Below are positions 1-9,159 of a stretch of DNA of 64,000 bases, one piece after another; the first letter of the stretch is position 1, and every line of letters starts with the position of its first letter. Location of the stretch: NCBI RefSeq assembly GCF_000382485.1, contig NZ_AORY01000001.1, positions 186,001 through 250,000 on the forward strand. The letters are read 5' to 3'. The notes under the pieces are model-generated. The model did no database searches and was not told the DNA's origin. It saw only the letters and a program-made list of their open reading frames with translations. Made by a program: the position numbers and the translations under genes. Origin of the DNA: Sphingomonas sp. Mn802worker. Lineage in GTDB: Bacteria > Pseudomonadota > Alphaproteobacteria > Sphingomonadales > Sphingomonadaceae.

Positions 1-899
1 GCTTCGGCAACAGCTTCTTCGAGCCGGTGTGGAACGCGCAGGGGATCGACAACGTCCAGATCACGATCGCGGAAACGGTCGGACTGGAGGATCGCGCGGG
101 TTATTACGAGGGCGCGGGTGCGCTGCGCGACATGATCACCAACCACACGCTGCAACTGCTCGCGCTGATAGCGATGGAGCCGCCCGCGCGCTACAGCAAG
201 GACGACATTCGCGACGAAAAGGCGAAGGTATTCCGCTCACTGCGCGTCATGTCGCCGGCCGACGTGCCGCACAACACCGTGACTGGCCAATATGAGGAAG
301 GCGCGGTCAGCAGCAAGGTCGTCAAGGGCTATGATGATGAGCTCGGCTACGATTCGGACGTCGAAACCTTTGTTGCGATCAAGGCGCATGTCGACAATTG
401 GCGCTGGCAGGGCGTACCCTTCTACCTGCGTACCGGCAAGCGGATGGCGAAACGGCGTAGCGAAATCGCGATCCAGTTCAAGCCGGTGCCGCACTCGATG
501 TTCTCAGGCCGCGGCGGGCTGCTGCAACCGAACACGCTCGTCATCCGCCTGCAGCCGGAGGAATATATCGAGCTGCTGGTGATGGCGAAGGAACCGGGCC
601 TCGATCGGGATGGCGTGCGCCTGCGCGAGGTGCCGCTGAAGCTGAGCCTCGATACCGAGTTCGCCGGACAGCGCCGCCGTATCGCCTATGAGCGCCTGCT
701 ACTCGACCTGATCGAGGGCGATCAGACGCTGTTCGTCCGCCGTGACGAGGTGGAGGCACAATGGGTGTGGACCGACGCGATCCGGGCCGGCTGGGCGGCG
801 AACGGGACCAAGCCGAAACACTATCCCGCGGGCACCTGGGGTCCTTCCGCCGCAATCGCGCTGACCGAGCGCGATGGCGTTACCTGGCAGGACGATTGA
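1..899 (+). CDS. zwf: Glucose-6-phosphate 1-dehydrogenase, C-terminal part (5' end outside window)
   Basis: Oxidises glucose 6-phosphate to 6-phosphogluconolactone with NAD(P)+, the entry step to the Entner-Doudoroff and oxidative pentose phosphate routes. The reading frame is already open at base 3 and gives FGNSFFEPVWN, which matches the family's conserved FANxxFEPLWN block, so the start lies upstream of the window. Further family blocks are YYEGAGALRDMITNHTLQLL and VPFYLRTGKRM. About 298 residues are present of roughly 490 usual. The stop is TGA at 897-899. It is followed after 58 bases by pgl, which acts on its product, and then by edd-glk-eda, so all five genes probably serve glucose catabolism. 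The first methionine visible in the window (base 27) is internal, not a start. Confidence 0.96.
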   Translation, partial: FGNSFFEPVWNAQGIDNVQITIAETVGLEDRAGYYEGAGALRDMITNHTLQLLALIAMEPPARYSKDDIRDEKAKVFRSLRVMSPADVPHNTVTGQYEEGAVSSKVVKGYDDELGYDSDVETFVAIKAHVDNWRWQGVPFYLRTGKRMAKRRSEIAIQFKPVPHSMFSGRGGLLQPNTLVIRLQPEEYIELLVMAKEPGLDRDGVRLREVPLKLSLDTEFAGQRRRIAYERLLLDLIEGDQTLFVRRDEVEAQWVWTDAIRAGWAANGTKPKHYPAGTWGPSAAIALTERDGVTWQDD

Positions 900-957
900 T
901 CGCACTGCCGTACCCGGCCCCAATTTCATGTGCCCAATTTCAAGTGAGTGAGTGACG

Positions 958-1665
958 ATGACGACCGAGATCGAATGGTGGGAATATGACGACGCGGCCG
1001 AATTGGCCGATGCGGTCGCGGGCGACATCCAATTCGTGATTGAGAGCGCGATCGACGCGCGCGGCTCCGCCGTGATCGCGCTTGCCGGTGGCAAGACGCC
1101 TTTGCCTGCCTACACGAAGCTCGCACAGGCGAAGCTTGATTGGAAGCGGGTGACGATCATCCCTGGTGACGAGCGCATCGTGCCGCTGGGCGATGCGCTG
1201 TCGAACGTCACCGCACTGGGCAAAACGTTCATACCCAAGGGCGCGCGCGTGATGCCGATCGTGCCGAAGGCGACCGACGACTACAAGGCGGCGGGCCGCT
1301 CCGCCGATGCGTTGATGCAAGACCTGCATTGGCCGCTCGACCTGTGCGTGCTGGGCGTCGGTGGCGATGGCCACACCGCGTCGATCTTCCCCGGCCCCGA
1401 TTATGACGAGGCGTTGAACGGTCCGCGCGAGCGTCGCGCGTTGGGCGTCATGCCCGATCCGTTGCCCCCGGAGGCGCCGGTCGCGCGTGTGACGCTTAGC
1501 CGCGCCGGCATCATCACCGCACGCGCATTGCTGATCGCGGTGACGGGCGATGCCAAGCGCAAGGTGATCGAGGATGCGATCAGCGAGGGGGCTAGATCGC
1601 CCTATCCGATCGGGCGCGTGCTGGCGGACGTCGAGTTGCCGGTCGACATCCACTGGGCGCCGTGA
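958..1665 (+). CDS. pgl: 6-phosphogluconolactonase
   Basis: Hydrolyses 6-phosphogluconolactone to 6-phosphogluconate in the cytoplasm, acting between Zwf and Edd. The 235-residue protein shows the glucosamine/6-phosphogluconolactonase fold signatures: ALAGGKTPLPAY near residue 42, VTIIPGDERIVP near 66, and LCVLGVGGDGHTASIFPG near 130 with the catalytic GDGHTAS. I chose the ATG at 958; an in-frame GTG at 952 would add two residues, and neither has a strong ribosome binding site. The gene lies between zwf and edd on the same strand, as expected for an Entner-Doudoroff operon. Family assignment is firm; only the start is uncertain. Confidence 0.94.
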   Translation: MTTEIEWWEYDDAAELADAVAGDIQFVIESAIDARGSAVIALAGGKTPLPAYTKLAQAKLDWKRVTIIPGDERIVPLGDALSNVTALGKTFIPKGARVMPIVPKATDDYKAAGRSADALMQDLHWPLDLCVLGVGGDGHTASIFPGPDYDEALNGPRERRALGVMPDPLPPEAPVARVTLSRAGIITARALLIAVTGDAKRKVIEDAISEGARSPYPIGRVLADVELPVDIHWAP

Positions 1666-1714
1666 TCCTGCGACCATATACGGCATTGTCCTGACGCCCT
1701 GAGCAATTAGAAGC

Positions 1715-1735
1715 GCCCTTCGACCAGCTCAGGGC
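1715..1735. repeat. Dispersed REP-like palindrome between pgl and edd
   Basis: The 21-nt element GCCCTTCGACCAGCTCAGGG plus C forms a hairpin (GCCCT pairs with AGGGC) around a TCGACCAGCTC core. A partial copy, GCCCTGAGC, precedes it by about 10 bases in the pgl-edd gap. From general knowledge, elements of this CTTCGAC-nnn-GCTCAGG type are scattered through intergenic regions of sphingomonad genomes. It may form an mRNA hairpin inside the operon. A genome-wide copy count would settle whether this belongs to that family. Confidence 0.6.
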
Positions 1736-1751
1736 AGATGGAAGTTTTCGC

Positions 1752-3578
1752 ATGAACCCCGCCGTACAGGCTGTCACCGATCGCATCATCGCGCGCTCGC
1801 AGCCTACGCGCCGCGCCTATCTCGACCTGATCGAGCGCGAGCGCGACACGTGGATCGGGCGCCCGCGGCTCGGCTGCGCCAATCTGGCGCACGCTTATGC
1901 CGGCACGCCCGAGGACCGCGCCGCGATGCGCGACGGCGCGGGCATGAACATCGGCGTTGTCACCTCGTACAACGACATGCTCTCGGCGCACGCGGTCTAT
2001 TACCGCTATCCTGAACAGATGAAGGTCTGGGCGCGCGAGGTGGGTGCGACCGCACAGGTCGCGGGCGGCGTGCCCGCGATGTGCGACGGCGTGACGCAGG
2101 GTTATCCGGGCATGGAGCTGTCGCTGTTCAGCCGCGACACGATCGCGCTGTCGACCGCCATCGCGCTCAGCCACGGCACGTTCGAGGGCGCGGCGCTGCT
2201 CGGCATCTGCGACAAGATCGTGCCGGGGCTACTGATGGGGGCGCTGCGCTTCGGGCATCTGCCGATGGTGATGGTGCCGGGCGGGCCAATGCCCTCGGGG
2301 CTGCCCAACAAGGAAAAGGCCGCGGTGCGTGAGCGCTTTGCGGTCGGCGAGGCGGGCCGCGAGGAGCTGCTCGAGGCGGAGATCGGCGCCTATCACAGTC
2401 AGGGCACCTGTACCTTCTACGGCACCGCCAACACCAACCAGATGATGATGGAGGTGATGGGCCTGCACATGCCCGGCGCCGCCTTCGTCAATCCGGGCAC
2501 CAAGCTGCGTCAGGCGCTGACCCGCGCCGCGGTCCACCGGCTCGCCGCGATCGGCACGTCGAGCGATGACTATCGACCGCTCGGGCGTTGCGTCGACGAG
2601 AAAGCGATCGTGAATGCCGCGGTCGGGCTGCTCGCAACGGGCGGTTCGACCAACCACCTGCTCCACGTCCCAGCGATCGCGCGTGCAGCCGGAATCGTGA
2701 TCGACTGGGAGGATTTCGACCGGCTGTCGGCCGCGGTGCCGCTCCTTGCGCGCGTCTACCCCAACGGCTCCGCCGACGTGAACGCGTTCGAGGCGGCAGG
2801 CGGGATGCCCTATGTCATCGGCGAGCTGATCGGCAGTGGGCACCTCCACCGCGACATCATGACGGTCGCGGGCAACGACCTGTCGGCCTACGCCGCGAAG
2901 CCCATGCTCGACGGCGACGCGCTCGGCTGGACTGCACCAGGGGCGAGCGGTGACGAGACGATCCTGCGACCCGCCGCCGCCCCCTTCTCGCTCGACGGCG
3001 GCATGCGTATCCTGCAAGGCAATGTCGGCCGCGCCTGTATCAAGGTGTCGGCGGTGGAGCGTGAACGCTGGATCGTCGAGGCGCCCGCCCGCGTGTTCGA
3101 CGACCAGCTTGACGTGATCGAGGCATTCGAGGCGGGTGAACTGGACCGCGACATCGTGGTCGTCGTCCGTTTCCAGGGCCCACGCGCCAACGGCATGCCG
3201 GAGTTGCACAAGCTCACTCCGCCGCTCGGCGTGCTGCAAAACCGCGGGTTCAAGGTCGCGCTTGTCACCGACGGACGCATGTCGGGGGCGAGCGGCAAGG
3301 TGCCGTGCGCCATCCACGTCAGCCCGGAGGCATTGCCGAACGCGCACGGTGTCGGCGGTGCGATCGGCCTGATCCGCGACGGTGACGTGGTGCGGGTCGA
3401 CGCGGTTTCGGGTACGCTCGACATGCTGGTCGACGCCGGGACGCTCGCCGTGCGCGATCGGCCGACACCACCGCCGCCGCCTTCGGGGATGGGACGCGAG
3501 TTGTTCGGCATGTTCCGCGGTCAGGCAGACGAGGCGGAAAAGGGAGCGAGCGCGATGCTGGCGGGAGCGATGCTGTGA
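1752..3578 (+). CDS. edd: Phosphogluconate dehydratase
   Basis: Dehydrates 6-phosphogluconate to 2-keto-3-deoxy-6-phosphogluconate, the committing step of the Entner-Doudoroff pathway. The 608-residue length is that of the Edd branch of the IlvD/Edd family. Visible marks are [33 protein letters not shown] (first cluster cysteine), [19 protein letters not shown] (second), [16 protein letters not shown] (third), and [14 protein letters not shown] near the C-terminus. Family knowledge says these cysteines carry a [4Fe-4S] cluster. Start is ATG at 1752. The stop TGA overlaps the GTG start of glk by 4 bases (GTGA), indicating translational coupling. Distinction from IlvD rests on length and on the zwf/pgl/glk/eda context. 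Confidence 0.97.
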   Translation: MNPAVQAVTDRIIARSQPTRRAYLDLIERERDTWIGRPRLGCANLAHAYAGTPEDRAAMRDGAGMNIGVVTSYNDMLSAHAVYYRYPEQMKVWAREVGATAQVAGGVPAMCDGVTQGYPGMELSLFSRDTIALSTAIALSHGTFEGAALLGICDKIVPGLLMGALRFGHLPMVMVPGGPMPSGLPNKEKAAVRERFAVGEAGREELLEAEIGAYHSQGTCTFYGTANTNQMMMEVMGLHMPGAAFVNPGTKLRQALTRAAVHRLAAIGTSSDDYRPLGRCVDEKAIVNAAVGLLATGGSTNHLLHVPAIARAAGIVIDWEDFDRLSAAVPLLARVYPNGSADVNAFEAAGGMPYVIGELIGSGHLHRDIMTVAGNDLSAYAAKPMLDGDALGWTAPGASGDETILRPAAAPFSLDGGMRILQGNVGRACIKVSAVERERWIVEAPARVFDDQLDVIEAFEAGELDRDIVVVVRFQGPRANGMPELHKLTPPLGVLQNRGFKVALVTDGRMSGASGKVPCAIHVSPEALPNAHGVGGAIGLIRDGDVVRVDAVSGTLDMLVDAGTLAVRDRPTPPPPPSGMGRELFGMFRGQADEAEKGASAMLAGAML

Positions 3579-4543
3579 CCGAGATCGTGACCGCGGACAT
3601 CGGCGGCACCAACGCCCGCTTCGCGATCGCGGAGGTCGAGGGTGGAAAGGTCGTGTCGCTCGCCGAGCCGGTAACGCTGCGCACCGCCGACCACGCGAGC
3701 CTGCAAACCGCGTGGCAGGCCTTCGCCGCGACGCTCAACCGTCCGACACCCAGGGCAGCGGCATTGTCGGTCGCCTCGCCGATCACCGGTGACGTGATCC
3801 GGATGACCAACAATCCGTGGGTGATCCGCCCGTCGCTGATTCCGGAGCGGCTCGGCGCCGACGTTTATACGATCATCAACGATTTCGGCGCGGTCGGTCA
3901 CGCAGTCGGGCAATTGCCGGCGGCCGACTTCGAACATCTGTGCGGTCCCGACGTGCCGCTGCCGACGCAGGGCGTCACGACCGTCTGCGGGCCCGGCACC
4001 GGCCTTGGTGTCGCGCAGGTGTTCAGGGCCGACGGCGGCTATCACGTGCTGTCGACCGAAGGCGGGCACATGGACTATGCCCCGCTTGACGGGATCGAGG
4101 ACGCGATCCTCAAGCGCCTGCGCCGCACCTTCACCCGCGTTTCGACCGAGCGGATCGTCGCCGGACCCGGCATCGTCGCGATCTACGAAACGCTCGCCAG
4201 CCTCGAAGGCCGTGCGATCCGCGAGCGGACCGACAAGGAAATCTGGACCGACGCGCTTGACGGCGACGACTCGCTGGCACTCGCCGCGCTCGATCGCTTC
4301 TGCCTGGCGCTAGGCGCGGTCGCGGGCGACTTGGCGCTCGCGCACGGCGCAAAGGGCGTCGTTATCGCGGGCGGGCTGGGCCTGCGCATCAAGGACAAGC
4401 TCCTTCGTTCGGGCTTCGATCAACGCTTCGTCGCCAAAGGACGCTTCCAGCAGTTGATGGCGGCGATACCGGTCAAGCTCATCACCCATCCCCAGCCCGG
4501 TCTGTTCGGCGCCGCGGCGGCCTTCGCGCAGGAACACACATGA
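3575..4543 (+). CDS. glk: Glucokinase
   Basis: Phosphorylates glucose to glucose 6-phosphate with ATP, feeding Zwf. The 322-residue protein begins with the phosphate-1 loop TADIGGTNARFAIA and continues with TVCGPGTGLGVAQ (ATP-binding loop) and VLSTEGGHMDYAP, where the E-G-G-H is typical of the bacterial Glk family (ROK-less branch). The start is a GTG whose bases overlap the edd stop codon, and the stop overlaps the ATG of eda (ATGA), so edd, glk and eda look translated as a coupled unit. The C-terminal LITHPQPGLFGAAAAF is also characteristic. A free-glucose kinase in this operon suggests non-PTS sugar uptake. Confidence 0.95.
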   Translation: MTEIVTADIGGTNARFAIAEVEGGKVVSLAEPVTLRTADHASLQTAWQAFAATLNRPTPRAAALSVASPITGDVIRMTNNPWVIRPSLIPERLGADVYTIINDFGAVGHAVGQLPAADFEHLCGPDVPLPTQGVTTVCGPGTGLGVAQVFRADGGYHVLSTEGGHMDYAPLDGIEDAILKRLRRTFTRVSTERIVAGPGIVAIYETLASLEGRAIRERTDKEIWTDALDGDDSLALAALDRFCLALGAVAGDLALAHGAKGVVIAGGLGLRIKDKLLRSGFDQRFVAKGRFQQLMAAIPVKLITHPQPGLFGAAAAFAQEHT

Positions 4544-5142
4544 ACATAACCGACATCATGCAGACTGCGCCGGTCATCCCGGTGCTGGTGATCCACGACG
4601 CGGCGCAGGCACGTCCGCTGGCCGAGGCGCTGGTAGCAGGGGGCCTGCGCGTGCTCGAGGTGACACTGCGCACCCCCGCTGCACTCGACGCGATCCGCGA
4701 GATGAAGCAGGTGCCGCGCGCGATCGTCGGCGCGGGCACGGTGGTATCGCCCGATCAATTCGATCAGGCCGTCGATGCCGGCGCAGAGTTCATCGTCTCG
4801 CCCGGCCTGTCGCATCGGCTGAGCGAGCGTATCATCGACAGCAAGCTGCCCTATCTGCCCGGCGTCGCCACCGCAGGCGACATCATGCGCGGGCTCGACC
4901 TCGGCCTCACCCATTTCAAGTTCTTTCCGGCCGAGACCTCGGGCGGGGTCAAGGCACTGAAGGCGCTCGCCGCGCCCTTCTACCAGTGCAAATTCTGCCC
5001 GACCGGGGGGATCAGCGCGAAGAACGCAGCCGACTGGCTCGCGCTCGATCCGGTCCTGTGCGTCGGTGGCAGCTGGGTGACCGAGGGAACGATGCCTGAA
5101 GTGACCGAGCGCGCGAAGAAGGCGATGGCGCTGAAGGGTTGA
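4540..5142 (+). CDS. eda: KDPG aldolase (2-dehydro-3-deoxy-phosphogluconate aldolase)
   Basis: Splits KDPG into pyruvate and glyceraldehyde 3-phosphate, the last dedicated Entner-Doudoroff step. The 200-residue protein is a class I TIM-barrel aldolase. VTLRTPAALDAIREM and IVGAGTVVSPDQFDQA carry the proton-relay glutamate region, and LTHFKFFPAETSGGVKALKA contains the Schiff-base lysine (in FKFFPAE). CPTGGISAKNAADWL is the phosphate-binding loop. The ATG overlaps the glk stop by 4 bases. It is the last gene of the operon: a convergent beta-lactamase-like gene ends only 10 bases downstream, with no obvious terminator between them. Confidence 0.97.
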   Translation: MNITDIMQTAPVIPVLVIHDAAQARPLAEALVAGGLRVLEVTLRTPAALDAIREMKQVPRAIVGAGTVVSPDQFDQAVDAGAEFIVSPGLSHRLSERIIDSKLPYLPGVATAGDIMRGLDLGLTHFKFFPAETSGGVKALKALAAPFYQCKFCPTGGISAKNAADWLALDPVLCVGGSWVTEGTMPEVTERAKKAMALKG

Positions 5143-5152
5143 GCCGATCGCC

Positions 5153-6250
5153 TCAGCGCGCGGCGTAAGCGACAATCGCGCGCGTGACGTTTCCCATCAA
5201 CCGCATGCGTGCGGGTATAGGCTGGTGCGTGCTCGCGATCATTACAGCGACAGCGTAGCGGTGGCCATCGGGGGCGACGAGCAGACCGACATCGTTGTAG
5301 CCGGTCGACCAGCTGCCCAGATCCTGTCCGGTCCCGGTCTTGTGCGCCAGCGTCCAGCCGGGCCGCAGCCCTGATTTGAGCCGCAGCGGCCCGGTCTTGC
5401 TCGACCGCATCAGCGTGAGGAGCGACGCGGTAGAGCGCGGCGTGAGCAGCTTGCCTTGTGCAAGCAGCGTCAGTCCCAGCGTGATCCCGTTCGCGGAGGC
5501 GCCATCCATCGGTGCGGCGAGATAGCGCCGCAAAGCCTTGGCGCGCGCCTCATAGGTCATCGCAGCGCGCGCCTGCAGGAAGCCCCAGCCACCGGCCCAT
5601 TCGGAGCGCCATTCGAGCCCGACGGTGCGCGCCTGCAACTTGCGCTCACCCGGACCAAACCTGACCCCGACGATCCCCTTTCCGGCAAGCATACGGTTGA
5701 TCGCCGCAGGGCCGCCGATGCGCCATAACAGCACATCGTTGCACGTGTTGTCGCTGCGCGTCATCGCACCGCGAAGCAGCGCGCCGACCGTCGTCGTGTA
5801 GCCTTCCTTTCCGACCAGCGCGCGGATCGGCTGGTGGAACAGGGTCAGATCCGATCGCCTGACCGTCACCCGGTCGGACAACGACATCGTGCCGCGATCG
5901 ACCGCGTCCATCACCGCGACCGCGACCCACAATTTGCTTACGCTCTGCTGCGGGCGTGCGCGGTCGCCTTGCCACGCGACCACCCAGCCGTCGTCGATGT
6001 CGCGAACGCTGATCCCGACATCACCCTTTAAGCCTGATCCTAACGCCTGAACGGCATTGACGAGATCGGCCGACGGTTGCCGCGGCATCTCGGGTCGGAT
6101 TGTCGCAGCAGATGCAACAGCCCGGCTTGTATCCACCCTGATCGGCACCGACGCAGGCGGCGCGGGTCGCTGCACAGCCGGAACACAGCCGGACAAAAAC
6201 ATGACGCCCGCGATAAGGCGAGCGCGACGAAACGGATCATTCAACGGCAA
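5153..6250 (-). CDS. Class A beta-lactamase-like serine hydrolase, predicted lipoprotein
   Basis: A penicillin-recognising serine hydrolase, either a beta-lactamase or a cell-wall-acting relative. With the TTG at 6250 as start (365 residues) it has a basic N-terminus, a hydrophobic stretch and the lipobox LSGC (Cys22), so it is probably membrane-anchored in the periplasm. Motifs in order are SVSK (Ser103/Lys106), SDN (166-168) and KTG (304-306). A glutamate in GERKLQ lies exactly 36 residues after the SDN serine, the spacing of Glu166 in class A enzymes, but the usual Asn170 is Gln. About 40 unusual residues follow this omega-loop region. The TTG has an AAGGGA site five bases upstream; a GTG at 6298 would lengthen the N-terminus by 16. 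Substrate range cannot be read from sequence. Confidence 0.8.
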   Translation of the reverse strand: MPLNDPFRRARLIAGVMFLSGCVPAVQRPAPPASVPIRVDTSRAVASAATIRPEMPRQPSADLVNAVQALGSGLKGDVGISVRDIDDGWVVAWQGDRARPQQSVSKLWVAVAVMDAVDRGTMSLSDRVTVRRSDLTLFHQPIRALVGKEGYTTTVGALLRGAMTRSDNTCNDVLLWRIGGPAAINRMLAGKGIVGVRFGPGERKLQARTVGLEWRSEWAGGWGFLQARAAMTYEARAKALRRYLAAPMDGASANGITLGLTLLAQGKLLTPRSTASLLTLMRSSKTGPLRLKSGLRPGWTLAHKTGTGQDLGSWSTGYNDVGLLVAPDGHRYAVAVMIASTHQPIPARMRLMGNVTRAIVAYAAR

Positions 6251-6378
6251 CGGTGCTTCCCTTTTGGCCGTTGTATTGGCCGCGACAGCAAACAGCACCC
6301 TCGCTCATCGCGCGGCAGGCTCGGCCCATCCTGCGGATGGTCGATCATCGTAAAGACAGCAACTTAGCACCGAGGGCT

Positions 6379-6406
6379 GCGTCGGCTTGAAAGGTCATGC
6401 CGACGC
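6379..6406 (-). terminator. Hairpin downstream of mltG
   Basis: GCGTCGGC (6379-6386) and GCCGACGC (6399-6406) form a perfect 8-bp stem with a 12-nt loop, 40 bases beyond the mltG stop on the minus strand. No clear T-run follows, so a rho-independent terminator is likely but not certain. It lies between mltG and the beta-lactamase-like gene on the same strand. Confidence 0.45.
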
Positions 6407-6447
6407 TCACGACCTTCTAGGGCTGTGAGTAACGGTGAGGCGTGTTG

Positions 6448-7416
6448 TTACATCTCACCACGCGCATGCCGGATCGCGTACCACTTCTTTACGTTGGCGT
6501 TGTGCTCCGCCAGCGTGTCGGCGAAGACGTGGCCGCCGGTGCCATCGGCAACGAAATACAATGCCCTGGTCTGCGCCGGGTTAAGCACCGCATCGATCGA
6601 CAGCCGACCGGGATTGGCGACCGGCCCGACCGGCAGCCCGGGCGAGGCATAGGTGTTGTAGCCGTTCTTCGCGCGCAGCTCCGACTGCTTGATGCGGCGA
6701 CCAAGCGGGCGCCCATGCGTGATCGGATAAATTACCGTCGGGTCGGCCTGGAGCGGCATGCCGATCCGCAGGCGGTTGGAATAGACTGCCGCGACCATCC
6801 GCCGCTCGGACGGCTTACCCGTTTCCTTTTCGACGATCGAGGCGAGGATCACGGCCTCTCTCGGCGTTCGGGCGACGGTGGTCGGTTGTCGCTTGGACCA
6901 GCTTGCCGCGACGTAGCGCTTCATCGCCGCCTGCATCCGCGCGAGCACCGCTGCGCGAGCCTCGTCGCGCTCGAACGAATAGCCGTCGGGCAAGATCGAA
7001 CCCTCGGCAGGCACGCCGACGCTCCCGGTCAGCGCCTCGGCCGCCATCAGCCTGTCGCGCACCATGACGGATGGCAGGCCCTCGGGAATGACGACGAGAC
7101 GCTGCACGGCCTTCCCGCCTTGCAGGATCGACAGGATCGTCGACTCGCTCGCGCCTGCGGGGATCGCGAACTCGCCTGCCTTGATCGAGCCAGACCTGCC
7201 GAACAACCGTGCGTGCAGCCGGAAGCGCGAGGCGGAACGGATCGCGCCCGCTTTCTCCAGCTGTTCCCCCGCGCTCGCCAGGCTAGACCCTTGCGCGATC
7301 TCGACGTTGAGCGGCCGCGTCGCCGGGCCAGTGCCCGACCAGCCCAGCAGCACCCACGCCGCCATGGCGATCAGAACAATACCGGCGATCAGCGCCAAAC
7401 AACCGGAACGGCGCAT
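6448..7416 (-). CDS. mltG: Endolytic murein transglycosylase MltG (YceG family)
   Basis: Inner-membrane lytic transglycosylase that cuts nascent glycan strands and is thought to end peptidoglycan polymerisation. The 322-residue protein has one N-terminal membrane helix (residues 5-25), then a LysM-like region and the YceG domain. The catalytic glutamate lies in AVILASIVEKETGKPSER, and the C-terminal block YNTYASPGLPVGPVANPG is a family signature. It lies 10 bases downstream of fabF on the same strand; the fabF-mltG neighbourhood is common in proteobacteria and suggests co-expression of lipid and wall synthesis. Length is near the usual 330-340. Confidence 0.95.
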   Translation of the reverse strand: MRRSGCLALIAGIVLIAMAAWVLLGWSGTGPATRPLNVEIAQGSSLASAGEQLEKAGAIRSASRFRLHARLFGRSGSIKAGEFAIPAGASESTILSILQGGKAVQRLVVIPEGLPSVMVRDRLMAAEALTGSVGVPAEGSILPDGYSFERDEARAAVLARMQAAMKRYVAASWSKRQPTTVARTPREAVILASIVEKETGKPSERRMVAAVYSNRLRIGMPLQADPTVIYPITHGRPLGRRIKQSELRAKNGYNTYASPGLPVGPVANPGRLSIDAVLNPAQTRALYFVADGTGGHVFADTLAEHNANVKKWYAIRHARGEM

Positions 7417-7426
7417 GGATGCTACC

Positions 7427-8683
7427 TCAGATCGCCTTCAACACCAGCGAGGCATTGGTGCCGCCGAAGCCGAAGCTGTTGTTGAGCACCGCGCGCACCT
7501 CGCGCTTCTTGGCGACAAGCGGAACGAGGTCGACCCCTTGCGTGCCCTCGTCCGGATTGTGGAGGTTGAGGGTCGGCGGCACCACCTGATCGCGCAGCGC
7601 CAGAATGCAGAAGATGCTTTCCACCGCGCCGGCGCCGCCGAGCAGATGCCCGATCGCCGACTTGGTGCTCGACATCGACGCACCCGACAGATCGTCGCCG
7701 AACACGCGCTTGGCCGCCGCCAGCTCGATCGTGTCCGCCATCGTGGAGGTGCCGTGGGCGTTGATGTAATCGATGTCGCCCGGTTCCATGCCCGCCTTGC
7801 GCAGCGCCATGCGCATCGCATTCTCGGCGCCCTTGCCCTCAGGATGGGGCGCGGTGACGTGATAGGCATCGCCCGACAGGCCGTAGCCGACCACCTCTGC
7901 GTAGATTTTCGCGCCGCGCGCCTTGGCATGCTCATATTCTTCCAGCACGACCACACCCGCGCCCTCGCCCATCACGAAGCCGTCGCGATCCTTGTCATAC
8001 GGGCGGCTGGCCTCAGTCGGGCGATCGTTCATGCTCATGTTAAGTGCGCGCGCCTGCGCGAAACCGGCGACGCCGAGCGGGTTGACCGTGCTTTCCGCGC
8101 CGCCTGCCAGCATGATGTCGGCATCGTCATCGCGGATCATCCGCGCCGCATCACCGATCGAGTGCGCGCCGGTCGAGCAGGCGGTGACGACCGAGTGGTT
8201 CGGCCCCATCAGGCCATATTTAATCGACACCTGCCCGCTGATGAGGTTGATCAGCCGACCGTGAACGAAGTGCGGGCTGACGCGACCCGGGCCGCGCTCG
8301 TGCAGATTGATCGATTCGATCTCAATGCCCGGCAGTCCGCCGATGCCTGATCCGATCGAGACCCCGGCGCGCAGCTTGGTCGCTTCGTCCAGTTCGGTCA
8401 GACCCGCATCTTCCAGCGCCTGTCCGGCGGCATCAATGCCGTAGATGATAAACGGATCGACCTGACGCTGGACCTTGTGGTCGACGCGCTTGTCGGGATC
8501 GAAGCCGTATTCGTGATCCTTGGGCTTCACCTCGCACGCGATCGTGCATTTCTGGCCCGTGGTGTCGAAACGGGTGATCGTCCCCGCGCCCGACTTGCCG
8601 GCGATAAGGTTGGCCCATGCCGTTTCCACGTCCGCACCCAGCGGAGTCACGAGGCCAAGCCCGGTGACGACGACCCGACGCAT
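7427..8683 (-). CDS. fabF: 3-oxoacyl-[acyl-carrier-protein] synthase II
   Basis: Condenses malonyl-ACP with acyl-ACP in fatty-acid elongation. The 418-residue thiolase-fold enzyme has the catalytic triad of KAS II: Cys in VVTACSTGAHSIG, His in INAHGTSTMADTIE, and His in SAIGHLLGGAGAVE, plus the C-terminal NNSFGFGGTNASLV loop. ATG at 8683 is preceded by GCAGGAGAATGCT, a good ribosome binding site. The gene follows acpP, from which it is separated by a strong hairpin (8731-8768), and precedes mltG. Confidence 0.97.
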   Translation of the reverse strand: MRRVVVTGLGLVTPLGADVETAWANLIAGKSGAGTITRFDTTGQKCTIACEVKPKDHEYGFDPDKRVDHKVQRQVDPFIIYGIDAAGQALEDAGLTELDEATKLRAGVSIGSGIGGLPGIEIESINLHERGPGRVSPHFVHGRLINLISGQVSIKYGLMGPNHSVVTACSTGAHSIGDAARMIRDDDADIMLAGGAESTVNPLGVAGFAQARALNMSMNDRPTEASRPYDKDRDGFVMGEGAGVVVLEEYEHAKARGAKIYAEVVGYGLSGDAYHVTAPHPEGKGAENAMRMALRKAGMEPGDIDYINAHGTSTMADTIELAAAKRVFGDDLSGASMSSTKSAIGHLLGGAGAVESIFCILALRDQVVPPTLNLHNPDEGTQGVDLVPLVAKKREVRAVLNNSFGFGGTNASLVLKAI

Positions 8684-8730
8684 AGCATTCTCCTGCCGCC
8701 TGACCCTGCGCGCGGCACCGCATCAAACCA

Positions 8731-8768
8731 AAACGGCTCCCCGCCCTCAAGCCGAGGATGGGGAGCCG
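8731..8768 (-). terminator. Terminator or attenuator between acpP and fabF
   Basis: CGGCTCCCC (8734-8742) and GGGGAGCCG (8760-8768) form a perfect 9-bp stem. On the minus strand the stem is followed by TTTTGG, so it has the look of a partial intrinsic terminator located 30 bases after the acpP stop and 48 bases before the fabF start. It would let the abundant acpP message be made in excess over fabF. Confidence 0.65.
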
Positions 8769-8797
8769 CTCAAATCTCGACTCTCCGAGTTAAGGGA

Positions 8798-9034
8798 TCA
8801 GCCCTTATGCTCGTCGATATAGGTGATCGCGTCCTTCACGGTCGTGATCTTCTCGGCGGCGTCGTCGGGAATCTCGACCCCGAACTCTTCCTCGAACGCC
8901 ATCACCAGCTCGACGATATCGAGGCTGTCCGCGCCCAGATCGTCGATGAAGCTGGCGTCCTCGGTCACCTTGTCGGCTTCGACGCCCAGGTGCTCGACGA
9001 CGATCTTCTTCACGCGGTCGGCAGTCTCGCTCAT
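8798..9034 (-). CDS. acpP: Acyl carrier protein
   Basis: Carries growing acyl chains on a 4'-phosphopantetheine arm. The 78-residue acidic protein contains the attachment motif [12 protein letters not shown] with the modified serine in DSL. Start ATG at 9034 was chosen because it gives the family length and sits behind AGAGGGATTACC; the open frame extends upstream to 9106 but without conserved residues. It lies between fabG and fabF, the standard order in proteobacteria. Confidence 0.97.
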   Translation of the reverse strand: MSETADRVKKIVVEHLGVEADKVTEDASFIDDLGADSLDIVELVMAFEEEFGVEIPDDAAEKITTVKDAITYIDEHKG

Positions 9035-9159
9035 GGTAATCCCTCTTCTTCTTGGGGGGTCAGTAACTTCCTGAACGCAGGTAGAACGGGGAACGTTTCG
9101 TGACAAGTGCGACGTTTACCGGACTTCCCGGCCCATCTGCCGCACGACTGCCACCGGCG

